A DNA stretch of 64,000 bases from Beroe forskalii (lineage: Eukaryota > Ctenophora > Nuda > Beroida > Beroidae), in assembly GCA_011033025.1 (NCBI GenBank), contig WFMF01000055.1, forward strand, positions 558,001-622,000, in the 5' to 3' direction. The notes beneath the pieces are model-generated. The model saw nothing but the letters and a program-made list of their open reading frames with translations. It was not told where the DNA came from and did not search any database. The translations under genes and the position numbers were made by a program. Positions 48,244 through 61,700 of the stretch are shown here, piece by piece (within the stretch, counting starts at the first letter, position 1; each line of letters starts with the position of its first letter).

Positions 48244-48362
48244 ACGGTGGCAGTTCGAACGGCAGTTTTGTGTGCGCGGCGTACAGACTTGTTATTTACA
48301 TGTCTTTATGCCGCGCAAACTTACGCCGCGCACACAAAACTGTAGTTCGAACTGTCACCGTT
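48244..48362. repeat. Hairpin MITE, family H, copy 3
   Basis: CGGTGGCAGTTCGAACGGCA is mirrored by GTAGTTCGAACTGTCACCG, with GTGTGCGCGGCGTACAGAC and ACTTACGCCGCGCACACAAA inside. Both flanks show TTA, consistent with a 3-bp TWA target duplication as in PIF/Harbinger-type MITEs. Confidence 0.9.
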
Positions 48363-49068
48363 ATTTTTATGAAATATAAATTTTATGTGTGATGCCAGAT
48401 GTGAAGTCAGAAAAATGTCAATGCTGAGAAGCTGTGATCTAACAAACGCATATTTTCAATCTTTCTCAAAGTGACTAAGTGAGTGCGAACTTGAAAAGAA
48501 TTTTTGATGTTTTCAGAATTCAGAACAAACCTGAAACCCTACAGTAGATCTATAGAGGTTATTGTGAAGAATGTCGAATGAAATACGTGTGGAAAGAATA
48601 GATCAATTTAGCAAACATTCTGTCAGAATCTGAGTCAAGAGACAAGAGTGCGCGTGTGAGCGCGAGTGTGAAAGTCATAATTGTGTGTGAAAAAAAATGA
48701 AAGCTGGAAAGTGGAACTGTCCGATCAAATCAGAAAAATGAGTGTGAAGAAGTAGAAATATTTGGGAGAAACATCAAACCTTGAACCTTTGAAAATGTGA
48801 ATGAGAGTCTTGAATGCGAGCGAGATTGAAAAGAATATCATGGAATATATTTCACCATTCTCAACTTGAGTCAATTGTGCGTTGTGAAAGAATTCACACC
48901 ATGGTACATGAAAGAAGTCGAAACTGTTGAAGGACATGTGTGAGATTCAATCTTTGAAAGTGACAGAAATCGAATCCTGTAATGAAAGTGAGTGAGATCG
49001 AGCGAACGAATGATGAAAACCACCATGGATATAAAAAACAGAATTCACGAGCTCCATTCAATCTACAG

Positions 49069-49245
49069 GTGTTTGATAAGGACGGAAACGGAAAGATCAG
49101 CAAGCAGGAACTGAAGATCGTCATGACCAACCTCGGGGAAAACCTGACGGATGCAGAAATCGAGGAGATGATCAAGGAAGCAGATCACAATGGTGATGGG
49201 GAAGTAGACTATGATGAATTCGTGATGATGATGCAATCGAAATAA
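49069..49245 (+). CDS. C-lobe module D (alternative terminal exon)
   Basis: One exon of 58 codons plus stop follows acceptor CAATCTACAG. It begins [20 protein letters not shown] and ends VMMMQSK. EF loops are [12 protein letters not shown] and [12 protein letters not shown], both usable. It is closest to module C (shared [14 protein letters not shown]). The frame stays open upstream through the acceptor to an ATG at 48982, so an 87-residue protein with two EF-hands could in principle be made without the N-lobe. Splicing to the N-lobe gives 149 residues and is the simpler reading, because the residues before VFD do not resemble calmodulin. Confidence 0.9.
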   Translation: MFDKDGNGKISKQELKIVMTNLGENLTDAEIEEMIKEADHNGDGEVDYDEFVMMMQSK

Positions 49246-49418
49246 TGGAGGAGGAGAGGAAATATTAACTTGCGTTTATACATATATCAATTATATCTGT
49301 AGTGGCTAGAATTATGAAAGCATGAAGATCTATTGACCAAGTTGCGCGCGCGCTCACCGCGGCATGAATTTGATGAAGTCAAATATTTTATTCTGGGAAA
49401 GTGTGTCTGCGACTCTGC

Positions 49419-49625
49419 GATCAGGAAATCATTAAATATGGAAGACGTATCAAGCCAGCACTTGGGGTTTTTGATATATTTAGAGCAGCAAAATGCTCGT
49501 TTCGTTATGAAAGTCTGATCAGGAAATCATTATAATATGGAAGACGCATCAAATTTAAACCAGATCCAGGGTTTTATTGATGTATTTAGAGCAGCAAAAT
49601 ACTCGTTTTATTTTGAAAGCCTGAA
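49419..49625 (+). repeat. Direct duplication of about 100 bp
   Basis: GATCAGGAAATCATTA, ATATGGAAGACG and TATTTAGAGCAGCAAAATRC occur in the same order in two adjacent units (about 49419-49517 and 49518-49623). Open frames across it have no recognisable domain. Confidence 0.8.
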
Positions 49626-50352
49626 TACATGGGATTCTTGCATCGAAGTGAGAATGGTATATTTTACTCGCGGCCATCACACTTTCGCAGAATTGGGAAG
49701 ACTAACAAGTGAGTGTCGAGAGACATTTCTCATGTTGAAATCACGCTTCATTCTTAGCCGGACAGATTGGAAATTAAAAATTATTTATACATACTATTGA
49801 GTATTGGTTTATATACATGAAGAATTGATGGATGGTAGTATAGTATTTTTATCTGTGTGGAAAAATTATTTCCTTGAGTTTGATCAGATAAGTGGCTCCA
49901 TATAGGTACGGTAACTAGAATAATGAAGTTATGATTGAGATGAAGTGTCTTAGAACTTTAGACTTTAGATTTGGAAAATATTATACTGGAAAGATATGAC
50001 GAATAGTAGCTATGACTAATCTATATATTAATTGAGGTCTGTATTGAGCAAATAGCCTACTTTATGTTAATTGAATCCGTTTGTCACTTAACGAAGTCGA
50101 GTCTTAGCCTGTTTTTTTAAACAAATTTTCTGATATTTGAAAGTTTATTCGTTCAGAAGATGAGAGAACGACTTTTGATGTAAATTTACGATGGAGTTTT
50201 TTAAATGAAATCAAGCATTGGTTACTGTTTTGATTAATAGATAAAGTTTAGAATATGCCAAATGAATGATGATAAAATGACCGATGGACAACCTATTACA
50301 CCATGCACTTAACCTTGACACTAATCCTCTCCCTCTTTGGCAAAATTCCGTC

Positions 50353-50445
50353 TGTGACACCAATCTACTGTGACACCAATCTATTCTGACACCAAACTAC
50401 GCTGACACCAATCTTCTCTGACACCAATCTCCTCTGACACTATTC
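50353..50445 (+). repeat. Short minisatellite with TGACACCAATCT unit
   Basis: About six copies of (C/G)TGACACCAATCT(A/C)(C/T)T. The core matches the arrays at 3240-4080 (complement) and 63425-64000. Confidence 0.88.
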
Positions 50446-50577
50446 CATTCTGCCATACGCTTGCCAGAAAGTGGCGATGACATGGCGCATCAGTCTACGG
50501 CAAAAGTGCACTTTGTAAAATGAAAATATCGCTGACTTAAACGCTGATCAGAGCCGATAAGCGGTAATCTCCAGCGA

Positions 50578-50728
50578 TCGGCGCACTTTAGTGAGTCAGA
50601 AGTGCGCATGCTTTCCATGCGCAGCGAAATCGTGCGCGGCTCACTGCCTCTTATTAACAGCCAGTGAGGCGCGCACGATTACGCCGCACATGTTAAAGCT
50701 GCGCACGTTGAATTTCGAAACGCCACCG
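50578..50728. repeat. Hairpin MITE, family H-related, copy 4
   Basis: AATCGTGCGCGGCTCACTGC and CAGTGAGGCGCGCACGATTA are inverted around CTCTTATTAA. The outer part has GAAGTGCGCATG and CATGTTAAAGCTGCGC, and the right end is CGCCACCG. Confidence 0.75.
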
Positions 50729-50977
50729 AAAATAGTATGGTTGAACCTCCATCAGCAATCGCCGATCGTTGCCGAGCGGCCTAATTAAAGACGCAGATGA
50801 ACCGATAAATGAATTCCGATCAGCACCTAGTTAAAGAGACCAAGAGATTAGCGAATATTGACAAAGTACACTTTTGCCACAGGCGTATCTCATTGCATAT
50901 CTCTTCTTATTCATATTCTCAGCATCGAACTGATGTCCCTTCTGTGGATGTTTGAATGAACTGCATTACATTTTCAG

Positions 50978-51612
50978 GTGTTTGATCAAAACGGTGACGG
51001 GAAAATCTCAGCGGAGGAGCTTAAGCAAGTTATGAGCAACTTGGGAGAGGTTCTAACCGAAGATGAAATAGATCAGGTAATTCCTCAATCCTATACAGAA
51101 TCAAAACTATCAAATTAAACTTTTCAAATTCAATTATTTCATTTCGCAAATCTCGCTCGTTGAACTGGAAATGAAGTATGAATGTTTGTTTTCCCACATT
51201 TATAAAAGGGGTAGATCGATCACCTCCATTCGAAAAACCAAAGTCTTATACAGGCCCCTCAGACAGAGTCCTAATTCACCGTAAAGTGGTGCACAGTTGT
51301 GCTACAATTCTCGATAGTCATACCATCCCAACGGGGGCGTGTCAAAATCCTTCATGCGCGACTTTTTCATGCGCGGCGTAATTGCGAGCGGCTCAATTAT
51401 TAATTAACAGCCAGTGTGTCGCTCAGTCGCGCAAGATAACGCCGCGCATGAAAAATCCGCGCTCGTGCCACGTAACAGTTCGATACGCCACCGCAATTCT
51501 CCTAACACGATCTTAACAACAAATCCTCTCCCATCAGATGATACGGGAGGCAGACACAAACAGGGACGGTTTTGTGGATTACGAGGAATTCGTGCGAATG
51601 ATGTCCAAATAA
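50978..51612 (+). CDS. C-lobe module E (two-exon alternative terminus)
   Basis: Exons 50978-51076 and 51538-51612 join in phase 0 to 57 codons plus stop. The first reads [20 protein letters not shown] and on to EDEIDQ. The second reads [18 protein letters not shown] and ends MMSK. EF loops are [12 protein letters not shown] and [12 protein letters not shown], both with key ligands, though position 4 of the last loop is Arg. Unlike B, C and D it keeps an intron inside EF-hand 4, and that intron contains a hairpin MITE (51333-51492). Joined to the N-lobe it gives 148 residues. An AATAAA at 51608-51613 overlaps the stop codon. Confidence 0.88.
51333..51492. repeat. Hairpin MITE, family H-related, copy 5
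   Basis: TTTTTCATGCGCGGCGTAAT and GATAACGCCGCGCATGAAAA are inverted arms around GCTCAATTATTAATTAACAG. Outer ends are GGGGGCGTGTC and GATACGCCACCGC. Located within the module E intron. Confidence 0.85.
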
Positions 51613-51970
51613 AGCTCTAAAATTATCTTTACTTCTCAATTTTATCATCTGTAGGACGCGCACACACGCATACTCTAGTCGGACAACACTGTCATTATCA
51701 TGCTTTAGAATGGTGAATATATCCGTAATTCCCCCCAGTCATGGTCGACACTGTCATTGTCATGAGAATCTTAGAATTGTGAATAATATGTTCATTGAAC
51801 TGCAAGTGCAAATCAACGTTGTTCCAGTTCCACCGCCCATATTTTTGCCGCTCATCATATATAGACTTCTGGTTCGCGTACTGTTATAATGTTGTATAGA
51901 TGACTGAAAGGCTTATCTGATCGGCGCCGAGTAGAGCTAGCTTCGGCCAATCCGCGTGCAGTAGCATTCT

Positions 51971-52110
51971 CACGGCGGCGGTTCTAACTGCAGTTTGTGC
52001 GTCTTTTGTGTGCGCGGCGTTCAGACATGATATTATAACATGTCTGTACGCCGCGCAAACTTATACCGCGCACAGAAAAGACGCGCAAACTGCAGTTCGA
52101 ACAGCCCGTT
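51971..52110. repeat. Hairpin MITE, family H, copy 6
   Basis: CGGCGGTTCTAACTGCAGTT, GCGTCTTTTGTGTGCGCGGC and ACAGACATG are mirrored by CATGTCTGTACGCCGCGC and AAGACGCGCAAACTGCAGTT with CGAACAGCCCG. Confidence 0.88.
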
Positions 52111-53714
52111 GATTGGTTTAGTGTAAGCTATTGAGCTGTCTCGGAGTACCAAACACCCTCTAGGATACAAGAACGTCACGTGCAGCATCGAAGTGACATT
52201 TCAATATTCGATTTATTGAGTTTATATTGGCTACAAATCATTAACCGGATTATGTCCAATTATGTCCAAAAAGACGGATGGCGCAATCATATTTGATGTG
52301 ATACTTTTATATTATGTAGTAAAGATAGTAAACTACATTGATACATCATCAAGTTTAGAATAATACTTATCAAGTACATATCTTAAAATCTTAGATCAAT
52401 ATATCTGCTGCCGAAAAAATATCTGCCTAATGCTTATAGTGCTTATAGTGCTGGGAGCCAAAAAGGGAAAGTTTGACGAATTCAGCCGTCAATCAGGTAG
52501 AACACCTTTAACAAGACGCTTTCAAGGACATATCACCACTATGATATGCTATCTTGGCTCGCTTGTGACCCAGCAGCTATAGCATGAGCACTATCCTGAC
52601 TTTTCTTATCTTGGGGTGCAGTGGGGTCGAATATTTTGGGGCAACAGTTCATATTTTCAACAGTATTCAATGGTCAAACGATTTGATTTATCACAAGATT
52701 TACTCACCGTTTCTAGACTTTTTATCTGCGAGGGCTCCTGTCCGGCTAGACTTTTATCTGAAATGTTAATCATTAAGTCCCTGGCTTAATAAGTATCTGA
52801 TTTATGAATTCGCAATTTGTCACTGATCAAATGTCTGCGTACGTTGTTTAAAACCATAGGCTAAAATAAATTAAATTTGGGTTTAATTTGGCGCCGTACT
52901 TAATTATGATTAAGTGGAAGATTTTTGAAAGTGCTGCTATTTTACTAGTATCAGAACTTTTACTTTTTCACCATGCCAATTGAAGCAAATTATTAATAGT
53001 TTGAATTTTGTATTTGTATTATGGAATATTTTGTATATATAAATGGTTTTAAATGTTTAGCTTAACGCCATCTACATTTCGTAATCGCACGTGATGTTTT
53101 CCCTCACCAAATCATCTTTTTGTGTTACAAAAATCAGCAGAGGGTCAGTAGGGGATCAGTAGGGGGTCATAAGGGGTCAGTTGGGGGTCATTGGTATACT
53201 TTCATACGACCCCGAAATCCCTTCTCGATCTAATGATCAATCATCAAGATGATAAATACTGATATGATTACGTAACAATTTATAGCATACAACCGTACAA
53301 AACCTAATTAATGAAATCCAAAACCAGAATATCACCCGCAGTGGCCACCAGTTTCTCGTTTTCCGTTGCTATTTTTCTCCTTCAAACAGTAAAGGAAGTG
53401 TCCGAATGTTTACAATTTAACTTCTAATGCGTGATGCGTCCAAACTTGAATTGAGATTCTCGATATATGCACCTACCTCCCGGATGCTAAAATTTCTTGC
53501 CAACAGAAGGCTCACGGCAGTATTGAATTTCACTAGATTACGGTTTAAATCTGACCGCAGGTCCTCCCACTTTGCTAACCTTAGCACACTTAAGAACTGC
53601 ATCACTTAATATTGGTGCGCACTGAAAGATGTGCGCACTTAAATTAGATGTGCAAAATTAATTAATAATTAGTGTGAGTTTATCAAAACCCAGTAATTAA
53701 GGGACGCAGTTCTT
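52111..53714. other. Interval between the two calmodulin-like genes
   Basis: No coding sequence is recognised. A GGGGTCAGTAGGGGATCAGT type repeat lies at 53146-53200. At 53612-53665 TGGTGCGCACTGAAAGATG and GTGCGCACTTAAATTAG resemble 11808-11850. Confidence 0.45.
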
Positions 53715-53835
53715 TCAGTGGCAGTTCGAACTGCAGTTTTATGTGTGCGCGCGGCGTACAGACATGTTGTTTACGTGTATTTACGCCGCGCAAACTAACG
53801 CCGCGCACACAAAACTGTTATTTGAACTGTCACCG
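53715..53835. repeat. Hairpin MITE, family H, copy 7
   Basis: AGTGGCAGTTCGAACTGCAG and ATTTGAACTGTCACCG are the ends, with GCGCGCGGCGTACAGACATG and ACTAACGCCGCGCACACAAA inside. It ends about 60 bp before a possible first exon of the downstream gene. Confidence 0.88.
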
Positions 53836-53892
53836 TTAAGTGTACAATGATCATCAGCACGAAATAGTTATTTGATTTGACGTCTTGACGCC

Positions 53893-53967
53893 ATGGACAG
53901 AATCTCCACCAAACTTTTGATGTTTAATCGAATGAAATCATCGGGTCCAGGCAAAGAGAGAAAGAAG
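53893..53967 (+). CDS. Possible first coding exon of the second calmodulin-like gene
   Basis: An ATG in good context (GCCATGG) opens 25 codons (MDRISTKLLMFNRMKSSGPG, then KERKK) and ends in AAG|GTAAGAG, a strong phase-0 donor. It could join the AG at about 54738 and add a lysine-rich leader before SKYYMGQDSRN. The acceptor tract there is purine-rich and weak, so the ATG at 54754 may be the true start instead. If both are used the protein is about 331 residues. Confidence 0.35.
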
Positions 53968-54753
53968 GTAAGAGATTTGTTTACACTGTATGTCAGGTCA
54001 TTTGTAAAGGTTAATACCTATGTAATGTTTATGTTTAAATGAATCAATCGTTTTATTTTCATTTTAAAAGTTCGAATTTAAGTTTGTTCATTGTCCATGA
54101 CACTACTTTGATTTATGATCCCGCAGCTTAATAAGATTTTTATATTTTTCCCAGAAGAGGGCTCTATACAAATTCAATGATCTAATTACTATGTATAAAA
54201 TGCAGATCTTGTTATCAAATGACAACCCCTTTTGCCAAGTTCTTTTCCTTTCAGCAATACAAATACTTTCTGTTCCTACTTTGAACATGTATTTTAAACT
54301 TTGAATTTGCTAAATTATAGAATTTTCCACCTGTCGTAACCTCTTCAACAGGATTCATGGTTGATCCTCAACCATGAAGCAATTGATGGTAACTTCGTGA
54401 ACGCTTTTTTACATAGATGCCACGTGCATTGATGATTAAGTCGTTACCTAGTTTGTCTGCATATATAAAGTAAATACTTAAATACAGTAAAATCAGTGCG
54501 GTGAAACATTACCTAAATTCGTCAAATGTACATCAGTTAAGTAGAATTAGAAGACATTCTGACATAGCACATTCTGAATGACCAGTTTTACGAGGGCATT
54601 TTAGTATAGTTAATGCTGCTTGAGCTGTTTTATTTATTCACTTAAATATATACGTTTTTAACATAATTCCAATAATGAATTAATTGCTCAAACTAAATTG
54701 TCACTGAAACTTCACTGAAACTTCACGAAGAAAGAAACTAGTCCAAGTATTAC

Positions 54754-56881
<2,128 letters not shown>

Positions 56882-57233
56882 TCTAGATTCTTAGGGTTAT
56901 TCTATATTTAAATTATACGTAGACATGCGCCTAGCGGGACCATTTTGGGATAATTCCCGAGGGATGTATCCGGTTTAGGCCCTGAGCACGTACAGCGAGG
57001 GTCTGGACTAGAGACTTGAATGAAACTTCAGAGGGTTCTATATGATTCGTGGACTGAGAGGGATTCTTTCTGTCCCGGATGATTTTTTCCATGTCAAAAT
57101 AACCTAGAATGGGATATCAATGAGGATGTTTTTTCATTGTTTTCATCAAGGGCTACTGAGTAAAATATTGATGATCGTTGATCGATCATATTATTATAGT
57201 ATTATGTGGCACGCTTTGCATGCAATAAAATGA

Positions 57234-57239
57234 ACATGA
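57234..57239 (+). terminator. Candidate polyadenylation signal of the second calmodulin-like gene
   Basis: AATAAA lies about 350 nt past the stop codon at 56879-56881. It is the first clear hexamer after that gene. Confidence 0.5.
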
Positions 57240-58530
57240 TATTATGAGATTATGAGAGGATTTGAATTCACTCCTTCGAACACCATTCCTCGCAATTTCC
57301 ATGTGATAAAGCTACGATGAAATTGAAATATTCAATATTCATGTGAACTACTATAAGTGATACTTATAGCATATTTTAACATCTTTACTTCTTTATAAAT
57401 ATGGCAACAAACCAATAACGTCACTTATATTGATGAATTTCGTTTTGTTTGTGCTGCCATGGTATCAATTGACATTCTTTTTATCAAACTGAGAAATTTT
57501 TCAACCAAAAAGTGCCTTTTATTTTTCCATCCCTTAGATTTATGACCACATAATATCAGAAAACCGTCCTTCATCCGATGGAAGTTCAGAGATTTCAGAT
57601 ATCGTAGCAGTATTTAATGCTGATCACAAAACTGCAGAATGCATTATGCATGTACATTCCAGAGTCATAAGACTATAGAGCGGAAGCAAAACCGGCATGT
57701 ATCTTAAGTCACTACTCAATCGTCATTTTCGTTTCTATATCTGAACTGTGTGACGGATTTCATAGAACAGTTTGAAGTGATCGTTCTTTTGGTTTTTGGA
57801 TTTGCATTGTATGTTATTCCACAGCCGTTTTGGGTCGATAAGTTCATAAACTCCTGAAATCTGCTTCTATGTTTATGGAAGAATAGAGTGCTGGATAATT
57901 TTTGAATTCCAATGACACATATCTAAAATCTATGGATGATATCACATTAGTGAAATTTATAAATTAAAGGGGGTGACAGGTCTACGATTTCCTACTTTGT
58001 ACCTTTCAGCCGGATGAGAACTAAAAAATCCTCCAGATCTACCAGTGAGGTTCCAGTCTCTTAAAGCTTTCAGCCGTTGTGTACTTTCTCTCTTAAAATG
58101 CAAACTGATCCATAAACCCCTAGAGATCAGGAACTGTCTCGAACGTTAACCGTGTATAGAGACAGTTCACCCGGCCCTTCTTCCCGAAAGGGAAAAAAGG
58201 ACCGGTTAACCCAATACCGGGATAATCCTTTTCAACCAAATCATACAAAGTAACTAACAACAAAAGACGACGATAATCAAGTTTAATCAAGACAATAATG
58301 GAAGGAGAGCAGGAGGGTCCTGACATTTTGATAATCTACCACTTAACATGAAACCCGTACCACTGTTTTTAATTACCTGATACCGAAGGCAACCCAGCTC
58401 ATGCCATCAAAACTACACTTACCTTTATGACTTTTTGACTGACCCATGGCAATGTGGACAGAGAGTAAATCTATTTTTCTGTGCTTTGGACAGAGATATA
58501 GTTGACTCAAACTGTAGTGTGCAGCAGTAA
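57240..58530. other. No gene seen
   Basis: No coding exon is recognised. A hairpin with perfect 10-bp arms GAACTGTCTC/GAGACAGTTC spans 58131-58168, followed by GGCCCTTCTTCCCGAAAGGG, a partial palindrome. A minus-strand open frame at 58120-58326 overlaps these palindromes and has no family signature. Confidence 0.45.
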
Positions 58531-58765
58531 AGGCGGCTTGTCTGGCCTAACACCCGGACCCCCATTGCTCAGTGAAGTTCACCAAGCCAATGTCACTGAA
58601 ATGCTGTTCCCAATAAAGCCAGAGCACCCAGTGGGTACCAGTGGCAACTTGCCGTCGCTATAAGTGGTGTCCCGTGGCCCCAGTGCTGGCAGTGCCCTTA
58701 AGGGTACTGTCCCCCTTACTTCCGAGTTTGGGGAACCTACAATACAATACAATACAATACAATAC
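58530..58765 (+). mobile_element. SINE-like element with (AATAC)n tail
   Basis: A GC-richer block of about 210 bp (TCTGGCCTAACACCCGGACC, CCCGTGGCCCCAGTGCTGGC, TACTTCCGAGTTTGGGG) ends in a pure run of AATAC repeats at about 58739-58765. The non-coding body and simple-repeat 3' tail are typical of SINEs or truncated LINE ends. I do not recognise the family, and no pol III boxes are clear. Confidence 0.55.
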
Positions 58766-61700
58766 CTTTGAGAAATTCAGTAGGAAGTGACCGTAAAACT
58801 ATTATATAATGGTATAGGTATGAACTGTTATATGACCTGTATGAATGAAATCATGGGAGGTAAATGGTTGTCGACCGGTCCATTTGAAATTGGCCAATCA
58901 AAGCGCGAGTTGACAGTAAACTCGCACACTGATTGGCCAGTATGTCATGAGGATTCTGATTCTCCATGTAAGCAGCAACTCCCAACTCTGTTAAAATTCG
59001 TACCAGTTACAGCTTTGCTCGGAATTTGATGATCTTAGGGACACCAATATGTGGCATCTGAAATATAGCCACTTGAAATTCATGCAATCATTGAGACACG
59101 CCAGTTAGACCGAGCTAGAAGAATATGCTAATAATGTGACCAGAGGACTTGCTTTAGTCCTGTGGATTGTGATCCAAAAAGACAATTTCATTGAGTAATT
59201 GTATGTTATATTAGTAAACGATTTATAGAAATGAAGTCACCCAGAATTACAATAAAAACCTTCGTAAGAGAGCCAAATATATTAGTCACTGTCACTTATA
59301 ATCCGACTCAAAGATTTTAAAGAATCTCAGTGACATAGCTAGCTAATACCCCTATTATAATTATGCGAAGTTGGATTAGCATTTAGCATCACCACAGTTA
59401 CAAGGAAAGCCGAAAGGTCAGGAATCGCATATATTATCACTACTCATATTCAGATCAGCAATTTATTTGAGACATCTAGCTGAGCTTAGAGCTGAGTAGC
59501 TGTTGGTTTGGTGCTGCCTAAGCAGTGAGAATTTATTATAACCTCTTAGATTCATCAGCACCATATTTTGGCCGATGAGTATCTAAAGATATGATCCATT
59601 CCCATCGTCTGCCTAAAAAATCGTCAGCAATGAATTCGTAAAATGTCACATCCCCAGGAGCGTCCATATAGTTCTAAAAGTGTTCAGGGATACCATTTAG
59701 ATTTAAAGTAGGGTAGAACTGAGAAGACCTTAGCAGGTGCTTAGCTTTATTTCCTTTATCCCACACTGCATTACATCATGCTGTGTAAGGTGGCAGATTA
59801 ATCAGGAAAGGTTTTGAGAAGGCTTTTGTTTAAAAGTCACACTATAGTTGGGTTTGGCCTGATTACTTTTTGTAGAACTTATTTCATCGACATTACAACA
59901 GGGCGGAACTACTCTGTAAGATTCAGTGTTTGCAGGTTGCATTTAGTGAGGTAATGAGCTGAATTTTGAACAGATTTATGTGAATGTATTTTCCATCGTT
60001 CGTTTTTTTTTCTGAAATTGAAATGATAACGCGCGTCTTAGTTCTTGTTTTAATGTTGTATCCATACAAGTAACTCCATGGCAATTTCAAATCACTCTTG
60101 AAATAAGCATTTTTATCTCTTGGGATAAATCAGCCTTACTTTATGCCCTGGATAATGCTGAATAAAAATGAAGCATACAATATGCTGTCACAGCTCACAG
60201 AAATCTGCATCTTTAAAATTACCACACGCATTGAAAGCAGCCGACTTACTGCTTCACTTGTGGCAGCTCTCGTTATAAATGTTTGGAATTATAGAATCAC
60301 ATATTCATCGCTCAGCCAGGCTGCCCTTCGATACTTGAATTTTATTATTATGAAAAGGTTTTCTGCAATTCCTCACTTCATATATTTTTGCAGGTCAGTC
60401 CAGGTCGTTGATATGGACGTAGGTATATATTCGTTAGTATGACGATTCAGAGCTATATCTTTTGTAAATGTAATTACCGTTACTCAACCTCATAGCCACT
60501 ATAGGTGGCTGTATAATGTAACTCTGGATCAAGAAGACAATAGCACGTGGTGACCTCACTGTATCCTAGCAACGCATACTCGTTACCATGACAATACCTC
60601 AGTACAGATCCACTTCAGAGTTCCTATATGGAGGTGTGTGAGGGGTTGACGCAAAACATGGCCGTCCTCTTGGCGCTCCTAGACACTGGGAAATTCTCAC
60701 AGAATTATATTAAATTTTATCTGAGCTGTCTTCTCCGGATCGACCTCTCTCTGAGCTATCTTCTCTATAGACCACTCTCAAGACAGCGAGCTCCAGCAAT
60801 TACCAAGGAGAGAGCTGATATAATCCTAATAAAGGGCCAAGTCCCGTGTATATCCTTGACACATCCTCCCGGTTTCCTATAATCCAGATCTGTCTTTTGT
60901 ACTACTAGATCTAGTATGTGACGCTGCAACTAATGTTACACCCACCCCCCGTACAAAATAATGCTCAGTAACCTTGTCACCACTCATGTGGTTTTTATAT
61001 AAAATCTTCTGCGATCTGTGTTATTGATTTCAGTTGCAGTTTAGGGTTTAATATCATGCTCAAGTTTACTCCTAATCTTACAGGTTTCAGCGTAATATGA
61101 TTCGTGATTTAAAGATTCTAGTCGGTAAAGCAAAGGCCTCACTAAAAGCGGATGCATGTAATCGTGCTTAGCACAATTAAGAGCTGCATCACTCAATTTT
61201 GACAAACTATGATATTTCTGACACTCGGCTTCCTCTCGTAAATATCTATGTCCGTGATGATCATGTTCGATAAGGTTTTTCAAGTCATACGGAGAAGTAA
61301 AAATTCGTTAGAACCGGATTATTGGGTATTATTGACCTTGCTTTGTGGCCACAGGTTAAAATTCATAGTATATTGTTTATTAAAGTCTTATGTGGGAGGC
61401 GTCAGATGAGGTTTATATGAATAAGTGTCATAAAATTCAACGGGATATGCACAAAAAAGATGTATGATCAGCCAAATAAATCACAAAAGATCTGATCTCG
61501 CCTACAAACAACTGATCATGAGTTTAAAAGCTAACGTAAGGACTTAGGACATCGACACTAACATAATCGTTGTACTTTCATAGAAGAAGATTTAATTATG
61601 AGGAGTTCTTTATATTAAACTGGTATTAAATCCTGCTTTGGTGTATGGCGTGAAGCGTAGAGGAGAGCAAGGTTCACACTTCACAAGGTCAACAGTTTAT

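Noticed and set aside
58120-58326. Possible retroelement fragment on the minus strand
   Set aside because: No enzyme or capsid motif is visible and the frame crosses palindromic sequence, so no virus-like element can be supported here or elsewhere in the window.
61041-61283. 80-codon minus-strand open frame
   Set aside because: No family resemblance could be found and there is no supporting splice or repeat context.
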